In this document: positions 17,433 to 27,247 of the stretch, piece after piece
Position numbering within the stretch: position 1 is the stretch's first letter
Layout: every line of letters starts with the position of its first letter
Origin: Jaenimonas drosophilae
Lineage: Eukaryota; Euglenozoa; Kinetoplastea; Trypanosomatida; Trypanosomatidae
DNA: 44,728 nt
Direction: 5' to 3'
NCBI GenBank assembly: GCA_030849065.1
Contig: JASAON010001511.1
Coordinates: 1-44,728, forward strand
The notes under the pieces: model-generated
The model's database searches: none
Seen by the model: the letters and a program-made list of their open reading frames with translations, nothing else
Told to the model about the DNA's origin: nothing
Position numbers and translations under genes: made by a program

Positions 17433-18971
17433 AATTCCTGATTCTGATTCATCTTGGTTTCTTTTTTTTTTTGCACCCATGAATCAATGAACCGATCGTT
17501 TTAGCGCTGTCGACACCAGATTGTGAGAGGATTGTGCGGTGGCCGACAGCGAGGGCCAACTGAATTTTTGATCGACCTACGCCAAGGTCGCAACACGCTA
17601 CTGGACGCTGCACACGCTGCTATCAGTACATTTTTCATATTGTGTGTGTCATTTTTGCAGGTATTGTTTGCTCTGCGCGATGATCTTATTTTTTCTTTTC
17701 GGTCCATAGATCACCATCACATATAGTTTTTGAAATTTGTGACACTTCTCCACCCTTCCCTCAACCCTTGAGATTTATATCCTGAAAACCATCTCGAGTT
17801 CTCCAAAGCCTTCTTTCACTTTTTTTTTTCACACGTGTATTGTTGTGGATTGGATCACCCTCTCCAACGCGATCACCACGATCATTGATCATCTCCAGCA
17901 CTCTTATGCGCACACACACGTTACATCGCTACTTGCCATGAATGTGCATACATGGCACAACTTTTCTCAGGCGCAGCCGGGCAGCGATATCCCGCACTTT
18001 CCCAAGAGAGTGTCGTGCGAGGGGCGTGTGTATACAACAGATTTGATCATGCGTGGGAGATTTAGAAGCAGCTATATATTTTCACCCTTGTGGACCAATG
18101 TTTGCTCAGACACATACGATAGTCACGCATACAGTGCCGACACACCGGCTGCAATGGCGAGGTCTACCCATGTACCAGGAATATTTTCACCCTGGTGGTA
18201 GCACTGCTGACAGTGCTCAGACTTCTCCGGTCCATTATATTGTCTCACCTCATAACACAGCGCGACCAAGACAGCCAGTAAGTCCCCACTTGAGCACATC
18301 AATTGGCGGTAATACACATCCTCTTTTATTGTTCCCCTTATCATTTCTTCGGCTGGAGAATGGGTGCGAAATCCATTAGACCTTTTCTTTATGGTTCGTG
18401 ATTACCGCAGATGGTTCCATGACTGCGTCATGGTCGGCGTCTCACACACCTTTGTTGATTTCGTTGTTGAAGTCGTCAAGTCCGATGGATGCTTAGCACC
18501 CACGCGCTTTTCTCTTTCACTACTGGCCTCAAGTGATGGCAATGTGATTCTTTTTGGCATAAAACGTTTTTTCTGTGTTTTTGCACACTACGTTGTTCCA
18601 AGGAAAAATATCACCGGACTGACATAGTTTGCTCTTGTGTATGCCCGTAGATTTGGTTGGATGGCTTCAGGTGTGGGAAGCCCAGATGGAAAGATTTGCT
18701 CTGTTGGAGCCGGCAGGGAAGAGTCATATACTCTCTTCCAACTGGTCCAGTCAACCCTTCCAATTCATAGAGGAAGTGTGGGGTATCTCACTTTCGGTGT
18801 TTTCTTTGGTTCTCAAATTTTCTACTGTGAGGGAAGGTCCACGTGATTCTCTCGCGTCTGCCTATCCGCGCCACCCCCGAGGCTGTAAGGAGTGATGCTG
18901 CGCCGGCGCTCTGTCAAAGAGACACCCCCCGTGCGCCATCGTCCTGTCTCAATCCTGTGTATGAACATCTA

Positions 18972-18990
18972 TTTTTTTTTTTTTTGACAG
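18972..18990 (+). promoter_or_regulatory. Candidate trans-splice acceptor upstream of the gene at 19484
   Basis: A run of 14 T followed by GACAG, with AG at 18989-18990. A second tract with AG at 19167-19168 follows. Either could supply the 5' end for the gene starting at 19484, with leaders of about 490 or 315 bases. Confidence 0.45.
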
Positions 18991-19483
18991 TTCGTGAAGG
19001 AGCTTGTGACAGGAGAGTACTGAATATGGTTTCACGAACAGCGTCTCCCATCCTCCCAATTGCGCCGTTTATGCTGGGGACGCGATTCGCCGTTCCTCGC
19101 GGCCCATTTCAGTTTATGCGCTTTTATTTGCTATCACGCTTCCTCGTTTCTTTTTTTACCTTTGACAGAAACTCTCCTTCCTTCTTGACGAGAGCCACTA
19201 AAGGAAGCTGCACTCTTGTGTGCATGCAATGCTTCCGTGGTGTACTGATTGCGCAGTGAGGTTTGGTACGCGGGGGCTCTCCAGTTGATTTTTCGTTTCT
19301 GGGTTCGAGCATTGGATGATGTATGTGGAGGGTTATGTCCCCTGTGTGGCGATTTGGAGTCATAGTTGAGTAGACTCTGAGTGTACTGGTCCTTCTTCTA
19401 CACGTTCTTAACCTCTGTGTGGATATAGTTGTTGCTAGGTACTGACACTTTTGAAGCAATAGGTTGTAACTGCTTTTGTACGC

Positions 19484-22144
19484 ATGGACATCGCCCCACA
19501 GTGCGTTGAGGGACGCCTCTCGGTGCGTGCGAACCCCTCCACTCCTGAAACCAAAGCCCCGCGCACATCTTTTGGCGGTAGAAGTCCGCTCGCCTCAACA
19601 TCCCGTTCTCAGCCCAACAGCTCACCAATTACTTCTCGGGCTGCAACACAAGGCATCTCTCCAGCGGAGCTGGGACATGGAACAGGCTTGGCACTATCGA
19701 CGCAGCCGGTGGCACGTGGCGCACTTGCCCCGCGCCGTGGGATGTACGTGGCGGAGCGCGAGAACACAAGAGTTGCGTTTCATGCGGGCCTCTCGTCGGC
19801 GATGGGTGACTGCCATGTGAGCCCAGCAGGTGAAATACTCGGCGAGAGGGGAACTGGGAGGGAAAGCGTCTACCGCAGTATCGCCTCGGAGGACTTTTCT
19901 GGATGGTCTCTTGAAGACCATCCCCCCAGTGTCGCGCTGACCCAGCCGAGCACAGCGATGCAATGGGGCAATGTCTCTCCACGTGTTGATGGATGTCTGC
20001 CTTCCTCGACCAACTCCGCTGTTGCACAGAACCAGGACATCATTCGAGCCCCGCATTTATGGACACGGGTTGCCAGTGTGGGTTCGACAATGTCGGTTCC
20101 GACCTTTGGCTCACCATCTCATGAGCGTATCAGCACGCAACTCTTGCAGGAAGGTGAGCGGGGAAGGGGCGCGCGATCTTCAGGAGACAGGGCACCTTCG
20201 ACCCTATCCTCCTCTCCCTCTGTGTTACTGAGCCTTCAACGGGATTTGAATGCCACTATTCAGCTGGCATCTGAGCTACTTCCGATTCACGCACAGGGAT
20301 GCGATGCCAATCACCAGGACATGGTGTCCTTGAGCGATCGAGCAGCGGGTGACGAGCAGATTCTGCGAGAACTGATTCGAATGCGGCAGCAGTTTAGTAC
20401 TGAGGCGACGCTCATTGCTGAGGCTGAGTCCTACTATGATCGCTTGGATGCCGTTGAACGGCAGCTCGCTGGCACCTTGGTGGAGATCGATGCCACTGCA
20501 TCCACGGTGGATGAAATACCTGGAGGGACGCAACGCTTTACGGCTGATTTTGATCTCTGCGCGATGCTCGTGAGCCGATTGGAACAACTGGAGGACGACC
20601 TCGAACCGATTGAGGACCTTCACGATCGAATGCTGCAAAGCGCGCTTGTGAATCGCGAAGTGGATAGCAACCTCCCTCGGCTAGCAGCTAGCTCTCAGTG
20701 TGCTGAGTCGGAGTTGGTTATCGGTGCGCTTCGAACAGTGGAAGCTGCGGCAGCACGACTCGCGACGGAATTGTCGCATCGGCGGGCCAGCATTCGCGAT
20801 GCTCTATTGCGAGAAGTAAGGTTTCTTGCTAGTCAGGAGTCAAAGGCTGAGGCTTCCGTCCAGGCATACATAGCAGAACACGATAGGCAGCGGCTTCTCG
20901 ACGCGACTGACCTTCGACGGCCTCGCCAACATTTCTACTATTTTGGCTCTGAACGTGATGGTGAGTCAAGTGGGGGACTTACGATGTCGTTGGCTCCTCC
21001 GTTGCTCGTGGTGAATGATGGGCCAAATGAACATGGACTTGCGGAAGCTGACGACTTGACGAGCGAAGGATTTACGAAGGGTGATCTTCCATCTGCGTTG
21101 CCCATCACTGTCGTTGGCTCCTCTGCGCGCCATGCACAACTGCAGCTATGTGAGTGCACTTGCCAGCGTATCGACGCCATCGTTGGAAGACTTCGATCCT
21201 TGCTGCAGGGGCGCCAGTGTGACCTGCGTTCCTTGGACCAGCAGCTCCGGCAGATGGATGCATATGACCCCTCTGCTGATGCACTGAGCAGCCGACGCAG
21301 CCAGCTTCTAGTCGCCATGGATCCTCTCCAAATGTGGCAGGAGCAAATGAGGACAATAAAAACACGTGCCTACGCCGTTCGCCAGTCTGCGCGTGCCGCT
21401 TTAGAGACAGCAGCAAGCCGCCGCCGTGAAGTCCTTCACTCTGTCGAGACGGTCACAGAGAGCGCAGCAGAACCTTGTACTTCGGAGGAGATGCAAGAGG
21501 AAGACCTTCCACCACCTGGTGTAGACGCTCTTCCTCTGAGAGCCCAGCAACACTCATCTGCTTTCTCGCAGTTGCTCCGGCGCTTCGTTGGCGGTTGGCG
21601 AACGAGAAGTGCGGCACTGGAAATGTCGAACAACATCCGCTTCCCACCCAACATGATAGCGATACCAGAAGAGGAGGAAGGGACTTCCTGTTCTCTCTTG
21701 ACATCGCAGCATGTGGTTGACTTAGAGCCAACTATTTCTCGGAAGCGGCCACGTGAGATCCTGCACGACGCATCCAATAGTGTTTCTCCACGGCCAAGCT
21801 GCCAAACGCGGGTGGATCGAAGCTCCTCTGAGGCGTCGAAGTGCGCTGAGAGCGGGTCTGAGGACGTACCCGAACTTATCCCTCCGCAAAGGCCCACACC
21901 CAGCACGCGAGAGCAGGCAGGCGTGGAAAAGGAAGCGTGGGTAAGTGAGGGCGATTCTGAGGCGGTGGTGCCGGAAGAGTACAGCTTGCGGAATGGTCGT
22001 TTGCTCTACGGGATCGGTGCTCTCGTGAAGAGTATCGTACGCCGAGCTCTGACCTTTGGTGATGAGGAGGAGGACGAACCAGAAGAACTCATGAGCCCGC
22101 CAAGTGTGCGACGGCGTGTTGAGCTTGAGTTTGCTCACACATAG
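19484..22144 (+). CDS. Large hypothetical protein with helical middle and disordered ends
   Basis: 886 codons from the ATG at 19484. Residues 1 to about 245 are S/P/G/R-rich and disordered, with scattered FG dipeptides (SFGGR, TFGSP). Residues about 250-480 and 560-650 are leucine- and acid-rich helices likely to form coiled coil (for example CAMLVSRLEQLEDDLEPIED). Residues about 720-840 are disordered and include RKRPRE, a possible nuclear localisation signal. A short helical patch (LLYGIGALVKSIVRRAL) precedes an acidic EEEDEPEE tail. I recognise no family. The layout would suit a nuclear scaffold, nucleoporin or kinetochore-type protein, but the FG content is too low to argue for a nucleoporin. 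It starts the denser part of the plus-strand array. Confidence 0.75.
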   Translation: MDIAPQCVEGRLSVRANPSTPETKAPRTSFGGRSPLASTSRSQPNSSPITSRAATQGISPAELGHGTGLALSTQPVARGALAPRRGMYVAERENTRVAFHAGLSSAMGDCHVSPAGEILGERGTGRESVYRSIASEDFSGWSLEDHPPSVALTQPSTAMQWGNVSPRVDGCLPSSTNSAVAQNQDIIRAPHLWTRVASVGSTMSVPTFGSPSHERISTQLLQEGERGRGARSSGDRAPSTLSSSPSVLLSLQRDLNATIQLASELLPIHAQGCDANHQDMVSLSDRAAGDEQILRELIRMRQQFSTEATLIAEAESYYDRLDAVERQLAGTLVEIDATASTVDEIPGGTQRFTADFDLCAMLVSRLEQLEDDLEPIEDLHDRMLQSALVNREVDSNLPRLAASSQCAESELVIGALRTVEAAAARLATELSHRRASIRDALLREVRFLASQESKAEASVQAYIAEHDRQRLLDATDLRRPRQHFYYFGSERDGESSGGLTMSLAPPLLVVNDGPNEHGLAEADDLTSEGFTKGDLPSALPITVVGSSARHAQLQLCECTCQRIDAIVGRLRSLLQGRQCDLRSLDQQLRQMDAYDPSADALSSRRSQLLVAMDPLQMWQEQMRTIKTRAYAVRQSARAALETAASRRREVLHSVETVTESAAEPCTSEEMQEEDLPPPGVDALPLRAQQHSSAFSQLLRRFVGGWRTRSAALEMSNNIRFPPNMIAIPEEEEGTSCSLLTSQHVVDLEPTISRKRPREILHDASNSVSPRPSCQTRVDRSSSEASKCAESGSEDVPELIPPQRPTPSTREQAGVEKEAWVSEGDSEAVVPEEYSLRNGRLLYGIGALVKSIVRRALTFGDEEEDEPEELMSPPSVRRRVELEFAHT

Positions 22145-22448
22145 TCTCCCGTGTTAGAGGTGTCCCCCACTCGTACCAGAAAGAACTTCCTCAGATACTG
22201 CTTCGAGCGGATGAAACTGAGTCATTTCTACGGAATTCCATCCTCACCATCGTAACTATTTTGGGCAATACAAGCGAGTTGTCCCTGGTGAATCTCGCTC
22301 CATTCCTCTCGATGGACGTACGTACGTTCCGGAGTACTCCAATGTGTTCATGCTCATCAGACTCTTCCCTCCCCTCTACGACAACTCTTTCCAAACACTA
22401 TTTTACGTTGTTCTTGATGTAATTTGATGGTTACGACATTAGCAGGCG
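22145..22448. other. Intergenic region and leader
   Basis: 304 bases with a CT-rich tract (around 22366-22415) and AG dinucleotides just before the next ATG. Nothing else seen. Confidence 0.5.
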
Positions 22449-23534
22449 ATGAAACGACGTGTTCTGCGTGCTCATGCCAACAAGAAGCACCTCCGCTTAG
22501 TGTGTGCCTCAAACCACCTCGCTCTCGATGCTTACAACATCCTGTGCGATTCATCTTTTATTCGTGCAGTGGTTTTGCACTTTCTGAAGAAACCCCACAT
22601 TGTCCCCCGCGGCCAGCGTCTGGACGCAGCAAAAGTTGGAACATTAGCAGCATCCTTGATGAGGGAGCTGATTGACGATGCCTTCAACGCAACGGACAGC
22701 GCTGGAAAGGGCACCGCGGCTCAGTCCGTTGGTAAACCTAGCGGTGCCGAACGTGTGAGGCTCAACCTCTTTTACCTTCCCGAGACGCGTACGGCTCTAC
22801 TGCGGATGTGCAACGATGTGGCTTCTACATCCAGGAACCAGAATCTTCGGCCCCAGCAAGCATCATCAGTTTCTGATGCCAGAGTGAAGGAATCAGCAGG
22901 CGGTTCTGCCATCTCCACGGAGATGATCTCTGCGGTGCTGGCCACAATGCGGTGCTTGGCAGAAAAACCTGCTTCCACGTCTGGTGCGAAGGAAGTCAGA
23001 GCGATTGCGGGGTTAATGACCCCGTCTTCAGGACGAGGAGTAGCGCCAGTGGATAGCCACTCAGGACCTACACGGGGGGTGAAGAATGAAAACCATTACT
23101 TCATTGCAACGCAAAATCACGACGTGCGCCGTGCACTACCTCCGCAAGCAGGGCTGCTCCGGCTGACCCAGCAGCCAGAAGGCGTGTGGATTGAACAGGC
23201 AGCGGAGTACACGTACACCGGCAGTCGTGATGGAGCCAATTCTTTCCTCTCCAACCAATCGCTTCACTTTGGCGGAGGAAAGGCGCTATCGGCCGCAGAT
23301 GTCGCATTCATGCGTTCATTGGGCACGTCAGAGACACCCTCCCGGACGGCTACACAGAAACCCACGCAAAGTCCCACAGCTGCACCCGCCCCAGCCACTG
23401 AAGGTACGATTCAAGAAGAAGCTGGGTCCCAGCCGCCAAAACCGAAGAGGAAGCGAAAGCGGGGGCAAGCATCTCCTAATCCACTCTCCATGAAGAAGAA
23501 GCAGCATCGCGAGGTGTTCCGTGCAGACGGATGA
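22449..23534 (+). CDS. UTP23: UTP23-like PIN-domain ribosome-biogenesis protein
   Basis: 361 codons from the ATG at 22449. The match to UTP23/FCF1 proteins rests on three blocks in the right order: a basic N-terminus leading to AYNILCDSSF (D34 at the first PIN acidic position), HYFIATQNHDV (216-226, the ATxDxDL-type PIN motif) followed by a glycine/hydrophobic strand, and SPNPLSMKKKQ near the C-terminus, the conserved UTP23 tail. LMRELIDDAF supplies the central acidic helix. UTP23 acts in the nucleolar SSU processome during early 18S rRNA processing and in snR30 release. Here the first acid of the second motif is N223, so nuclease activity is unlikely, as is usual for UTP23. A disordered insert of about 100 residues (110-210) splits the PIN fold, and the CCHC zinc finger of yeast/human UTP23 is not evident. 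KPKRKRKRG is a likely nuclear/nucleolar signal. Confidence 0.78.
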   Translation: MKRRVLRAHANKKHLRLVCASNHLALDAYNILCDSSFIRAVVLHFLKKPHIVPRGQRLDAAKVGTLAASLMRELIDDAFNATDSAGKGTAAQSVGKPSGAERVRLNLFYLPETRTALLRMCNDVASTSRNQNLRPQQASSVSDARVKESAGGSAISTEMISAVLATMRCLAEKPASTSGAKEVRAIAGLMTPSSGRGVAPVDSHSGPTRGVKNENHYFIATQNHDVRRALPPQAGLLRLTQQPEGVWIEQAAEYTYTGSRDGANSFLSNQSLHFGGGKALSAADVAFMRSLGTSETPSRTATQKPTQSPTAAPAPATEGTIQEEAGSQPPKPKRKRKRGQASPNPLSMKKKQHREVFRADG

Positions 23535-23862
23535 GCCCCGTCGAGAAGCCGTTCTTCACCTCACACGAAATGACGATGCCCTAATATGCAGATGTCTGCG
23601 GGAGACGCAGTATTCTGCTGAATCTCGAGTAACTCCATAAGCCACCCTTTTTCACTGCGATACGCCGTGAGCCGATCTGGTGCTGAACGTGGAAAAAAAC
23701 AAGGAAGTGATTCACCTTGATTTATGAAGACCAACAAGGAACGCTGGCAGGAAGCCTGTGGAGCTCGATCCCATGAATGCTGTCTTTCTTCTTCCTCTCC
23801 ACGTCCTTGCAGTAGTTGGGCGAGGCATCGCTTCTCGTCTTGGTAGTGACGTTAGTTCCACC
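23535..23862. other. Intergenic region with a strong trans-splice acceptor
   Basis: The last part holds a TGTCTTTCTTCTTCCTCTCC-type tract (about 23780-23810) ending in GCAG, with AG at 23811-23812. The tract overlaps the upstream extension of the next reading frame, so codons before it are unlikely to be translated. Confidence 0.55.
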
Positions 23863-24939
23863 ATGGGAGAAGCTGCGGTTGCGGAGGCGGACTTGCTCGG
23901 GATGGTGGTCCACAATCTTGTTGAGCGGTACTCCATAGGAGCTGGCTGGCAGTCCGCAGGAAGTGGAAGCAAGTCTACAGATGATGGTGCAAGATTTGCA
24001 ACAGGCTCAAACATCACCGAACTCGTTGACTGGGTTGTTGTGTGTGCAGAGCTATATGCCCAGAGCGGAGTTTTAAAATCTCCACAGCAGTCAAAGCAGA
24101 TGTTCCGTTCACTCCTCTCCAGCACTTTTAACGGAGACGAGGCCGCATGGCATGAGCACTACGCAAAGACACCTCACCTGCAGGAGAGTGGCGAGCCAGT
24201 TGGTACCCACCCAACTTCAAAGATGTTTTCCAACTTGGCTTCGGTGACACACGTCAGTCACCCAACATCTCCTCATGGAGCCCAGCTATCGCGGCGGCAG
24301 CACGGCCGTGCCTCGACCTCAAAGAGTGATGCAGGTGGCGCACTGCCGACAGCCGCTCCCATGTCCACCACGGTAGGCCGTCAACGGCTCGCGGGAGGAT
24401 CTGGGGAGGAGACGCTCCTCACCCCACTCGAAGCCGAATGGAAGCGCTTTGTGACTCCCCTCTCGATGGAGTCTCGTGCTCAGCTGCAACACCTGCTCTA
24501 TGAGACAACCCTTGGGGTCGATGTGCTGCAGTCAATTGTGCAGCAGCTATATCTTGTGGAGCAGGCGGATGTTTTTCTGTCCCCGGTTCCGCCCACGACC
24601 GTCATGGAGTATGATGGCGTTCGTTCTGGTCCATACTGCAGTGTCGTGCTACAGCCTCAGTCTCTTTACCTCGTGACAAAGGACGTTGTAGAGAGTCGTC
24701 GCGAGCTCCCCGTTCCAAACACGCCAGCAGCGACGGCCGAACCAGCACAACTCGCGACGACGAGCCATAGCCGACGTATCGTTACATTGGCTGAGCTGGA
24801 GCGGTCCGTTTGGCACATCGCCACCAACTGCGTGGTCTTCAACGCACCGGACTCCTTTTATCCCCGCACTGCGCGCTCATTCGCGCTCTCCTGCACTCGC
24901 GTTATTCAGCAATATTGCCGTCAGCATCTTGGTTTATAA
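23863..24939 (+). CDS. Divergent bromodomain protein
   Basis: 358 codons from the ATG at 23863, which sits in a CCACCATGG context. The frame is open further upstream (ATG at 23773), but a textbook acceptor at 23812 argues for the later start. The C-terminal part (about 225-355) has bromodomain features: a helix with YLVEQADVFLSPVPP, a YDGV segment, then LAELERSVWHIATNC and VVFNAPDSFYPRTA. N327 is at the position of the acetyl-lysine-binding asparagine, followed by the usual helix to the C-terminus. The ZA loop is expanded and alanine/threonine-rich. The N-terminal half has a short helical region and a disordered linker. Bromodomain factors in trypanosomes mark transcription start regions and recruit acetylation-linked complexes. 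This one is divergent and its specific partner cannot be named. Confidence 0.72.
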   Translation: MGEAAVAEADLLGMVVHNLVERYSIGAGWQSAGSGSKSTDDGARFATGSNITELVDWVVVCAELYAQSGVLKSPQQSKQMFRSLLSSTFNGDEAAWHEHYAKTPHLQESGEPVGTHPTSKMFSNLASVTHVSHPTSPHGAQLSRRQHGRASTSKSDAGGALPTAAPMSTTVGRQRLAGGSGEETLLTPLEAEWKRFVTPLSMESRAQLQHLLYETTLGVDVLQSIVQQLYLVEQADVFLSPVPPTTVMEYDGVRSGPYCSVVLQPQSLYLVTKDVVESRRELPVPNTPAATAEPAQLATTSHSRRIVTLAELERSVWHIATNCVVFNAPDSFYPRTARSFALSCTRVIQQYCRQHLGL

Positions 24940-25193
24940 CAGAGAAGACTCTAAATGACTCTCTCTAACCAAAAAGCAAAGATGTACCAGCGAATGCGTC
25001 CGAGTAAAACTTCCTGTCTCACTATCAGTGCATCATGCACCCTTCTCTTACGTTAGTGCGACTGTTGCTTCCTTGCTGCAATCATGGTTCCCACCTCTTC
25101 TCTCTCAACGTGTGCAACGGTGGAAAACTCTAGATCAACTGCCAAATACAATTTCGCCCACTACATCCATTCTATCTTATCGATATCCCAACC

Positions 25194-26287
25194 ATGATGC
25201 GCTGCACTCGTCTCTGCTCTGCCGCGTCGGCCTTCTTCATGCCCACGGTGAGTTTCGTTGGCTCTGGCGCACTTAAGATGGCTGGTCCAAAGATCCAGTC
25301 GCTCAGCTTCAAGCATCCACTTATCGTGACGGACAAGGGTATCGTGAAGGCTGGCCTGGTGGATCCCGTTGTGGAGACACTGAAGAAGGAGGCTGGTGTG
25401 CAGGACGTGACGGTCTTTGACGACGTGCAGCCGAACCCGACAGTGACGAACGTGAACGCTGGACTCAAGATGCTGGCCTCACGGAAATGCGACTCCATTG
25501 TGAGTTTGGGTGGCGGCTCTCCTCAGGACTGTGCCAAGGGCATTGCCATTGTTCAGACCAATGGCGGCAAGATTGAGGACTACGAGGGTGTGGACAAGGC
25601 TACCAAGCCACAGTTCCCCCTCATTGCCGTGAACACCACCGCCGGCACTGCCAGTGAACTCACACGCTTTGCCATCGTGACAGACGAGAAGCGACATGTG
25701 AAGATGGCCATCGTCACCGACCTCTGCACGCCGCTGATTGCCGTCAATGACTCCGAGCTCATGCTCAAGCAGCCCAAGTCACTGACGGCTGCGACTGGCA
25801 TGGATGCACTCACCCATGCTGTGGAGGCCTACGTATCCAACAGCAGCTCCCCCATCACGGATGCTTGTGCACTCCAAGCCATCCGCCTCATTTACAAGCA
25901 CCTCGCCACTGCCACACACAACGGCACATGGCGCATCAGATGGGAGCTGTGTATGACCTCCCCCACGGCGTGTGCAACGCTATTCTTCTTCCACATGTGC
26001 AAGAGTTCAACAAGACAGTTGCCGCCCACCGACTTCGTGATGTTGCGGAGGCCATGGGCCAGCACACCACCTCCTTGACGGATGCGGAGGCAGCGGATGC
26101 CGCGATTGCCGCAATCCGTGTGCTCTCCAAGAAGGTGGAGATTCCTGCTGGCTTCAAGCAACTTGGTGCGAAGGAGGCTGACATCCCACGACTTGCCGAT
26201 GCCGCGCTGAAGGATGTTTGCGGATTTTTCAATCCGCGCCCAGCCAACAAAGATGAGATCATGCAGCTGTACCGCAATGCCATGTAG
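25194..26287 (+). pseudogene. Iron-containing alcohol dehydrogenase, copy 1, frameshifted by an internal deletion
   Basis: Starts at 25194 with the same N-terminus as the intact copy at 27248 (MMRCTRLCSAAS), then follows it for 245 residues including the NAD-binding GGGSP and the metal-binding DALTH. After HNGT the frame is lost. Compared with copy 2, 88 bases are missing at the junction 25927/25928 and the family sequence resumes in another frame ([16 protein letters not shown]) to the expected end at 26287. The frame left open continues 49 unrelated residues to 26078. The lost segment contains the third iron ligand, and the fourth is out of frame, so the product cannot bind iron normally. 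Before the damage it would have been an NAD(H)-dependent group III alcohol/aldehyde oxidoreductase with an apparent mitochondrial presequence. An assembly error is possible because the copies are so similar. Confidence 0.8.
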
Positions 26288-27247
26288 CGTGACTCCTGTG
26301 GCAGTACTCCTTCTTGGGTGTTTGGTGCATGGTGCAGGTGCACTGTGCTTCTCACCCGTTCTATCGAGCTTGTGTCCTCCTACGACCCTTTTCTCCTCAT
26401 TTCGTTTTTGGTTTTCTGTCATACACCCATCCACCCTTGTGGTCCATCCGTGCCAGCGTTTGCTTGGCCTTACCCGCCTCATCGCATCTCACTGTTGCTG
26501 GTCGGTACTATTGTTCATACCGTGCTGCATCGCAAAGTCAAAATGCTGCACTCGGCACTTGAGGCGAAAGGGTATGAGGGCATCTCAGCTACGCGGATAC
26601 TCCACACGCCGGGTTCCCTACTTTTTCCCGCGCAGAGAATAGCACCAAAACGTTCTTTATCGCTTTTGCTCCTTCCTTCGTTTGGGCGTCTCACCCTACC
26701 CTACGTCCTCGTATCGTGTGCTCGCCACATGGAACGGGAGGGCAGGGTTAGTGGGGTGACGCGTGCCCACCACCGAGGCGGATGGGCCGTCACGCCGCGT
26801 TTCTGTGACCCTCTTTTCGTGTGTTTTCTCTGGTGTTCCAACGCACCACGTTGGCTGACTTCAGCTCATTCAGTTTTGGGGGTTCAGGAAGGCATTATAC
26901 ACAACCCCTCACCCTACCTTCCCCCGCTTTTCAAAGATGAACTAACCTTCTTCTCTGTCGAGTGGCGACCGGCCAGCTGCTTCGGCTCCTGGTACGGCGA
27001 TGCCTCGCGATGGAGTTGCCCTCGAGGAGGCTGACGAAGGGATGCTACATTCGTCAAAATACAAAATTCCTAATAGACTGAGAGCGATGCACCGAGGAAG
27101 GTTGGTGCAACACGTGTTGATGTGGCAGTTGTTCGTCGTCATGTGGTACTAACCTATACACGATTCTTTTCCGTTTTGCTTTGTTTGTGTTCCGGCGACC
27201 AAAGGCACCTTACAACACTCGCATTCTATCTTATCGATATCCCAACC
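26288..27247. other. Spacer between the two dehydrogenase copies
   Basis: 960 bases, pyrimidine-rich on the plus strand. A 238-codon plus-strand frame (26318-27034) starts at GTG and is low in acidic residues; I do not regard it as a gene. The last 26 bases before 27248 are the same as those before 25194, marking the left boundary of the duplication. Confidence 0.5.

Larger units (their letters stand above)
16925..19483. other. 2.5 kb stretch without a recognisable gene, several splice-acceptor-like signals
   Basis: Long for a kinetoplastid intergenic region. It contains pyrimidine tracts followed by AG at 17395-17432, 18972-18990 and 19141-19168. Short plus-strand frames occur (for example 18364-18627 and 18637-18846), but they lack convincing composition or an ATG placed after an acceptor. 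No tRNA boxes were recognised. Small nucleolar RNAs or other non-coding transcripts cannot be excluded by eye. Confidence 0.45.

Noticed and set aside
18364..18846. Two short plus-strand frames, one with an SPDGK stretch resembling a WD-repeat fragment
   Set aside because: Too short, no propeller repeat pattern, and no acceptor placed immediately upstream of an ATG.
16925..19483. tRNA, 5S rRNA or spliced-leader RNA gene in the long gap
   Set aside because: Looked for B-box-like and spliced-leader exon-like motifs and found none; a covariance search would be needed to be certain.
26318..27034. 238-codon plus-strand frame between the dehydrogenase copies
   Set aside because: Starts at GTG, is rich in C, W, H, S and P and poor in acidic residues, and lacks any domain; typical of pyrimidine-rich intergenic DNA.
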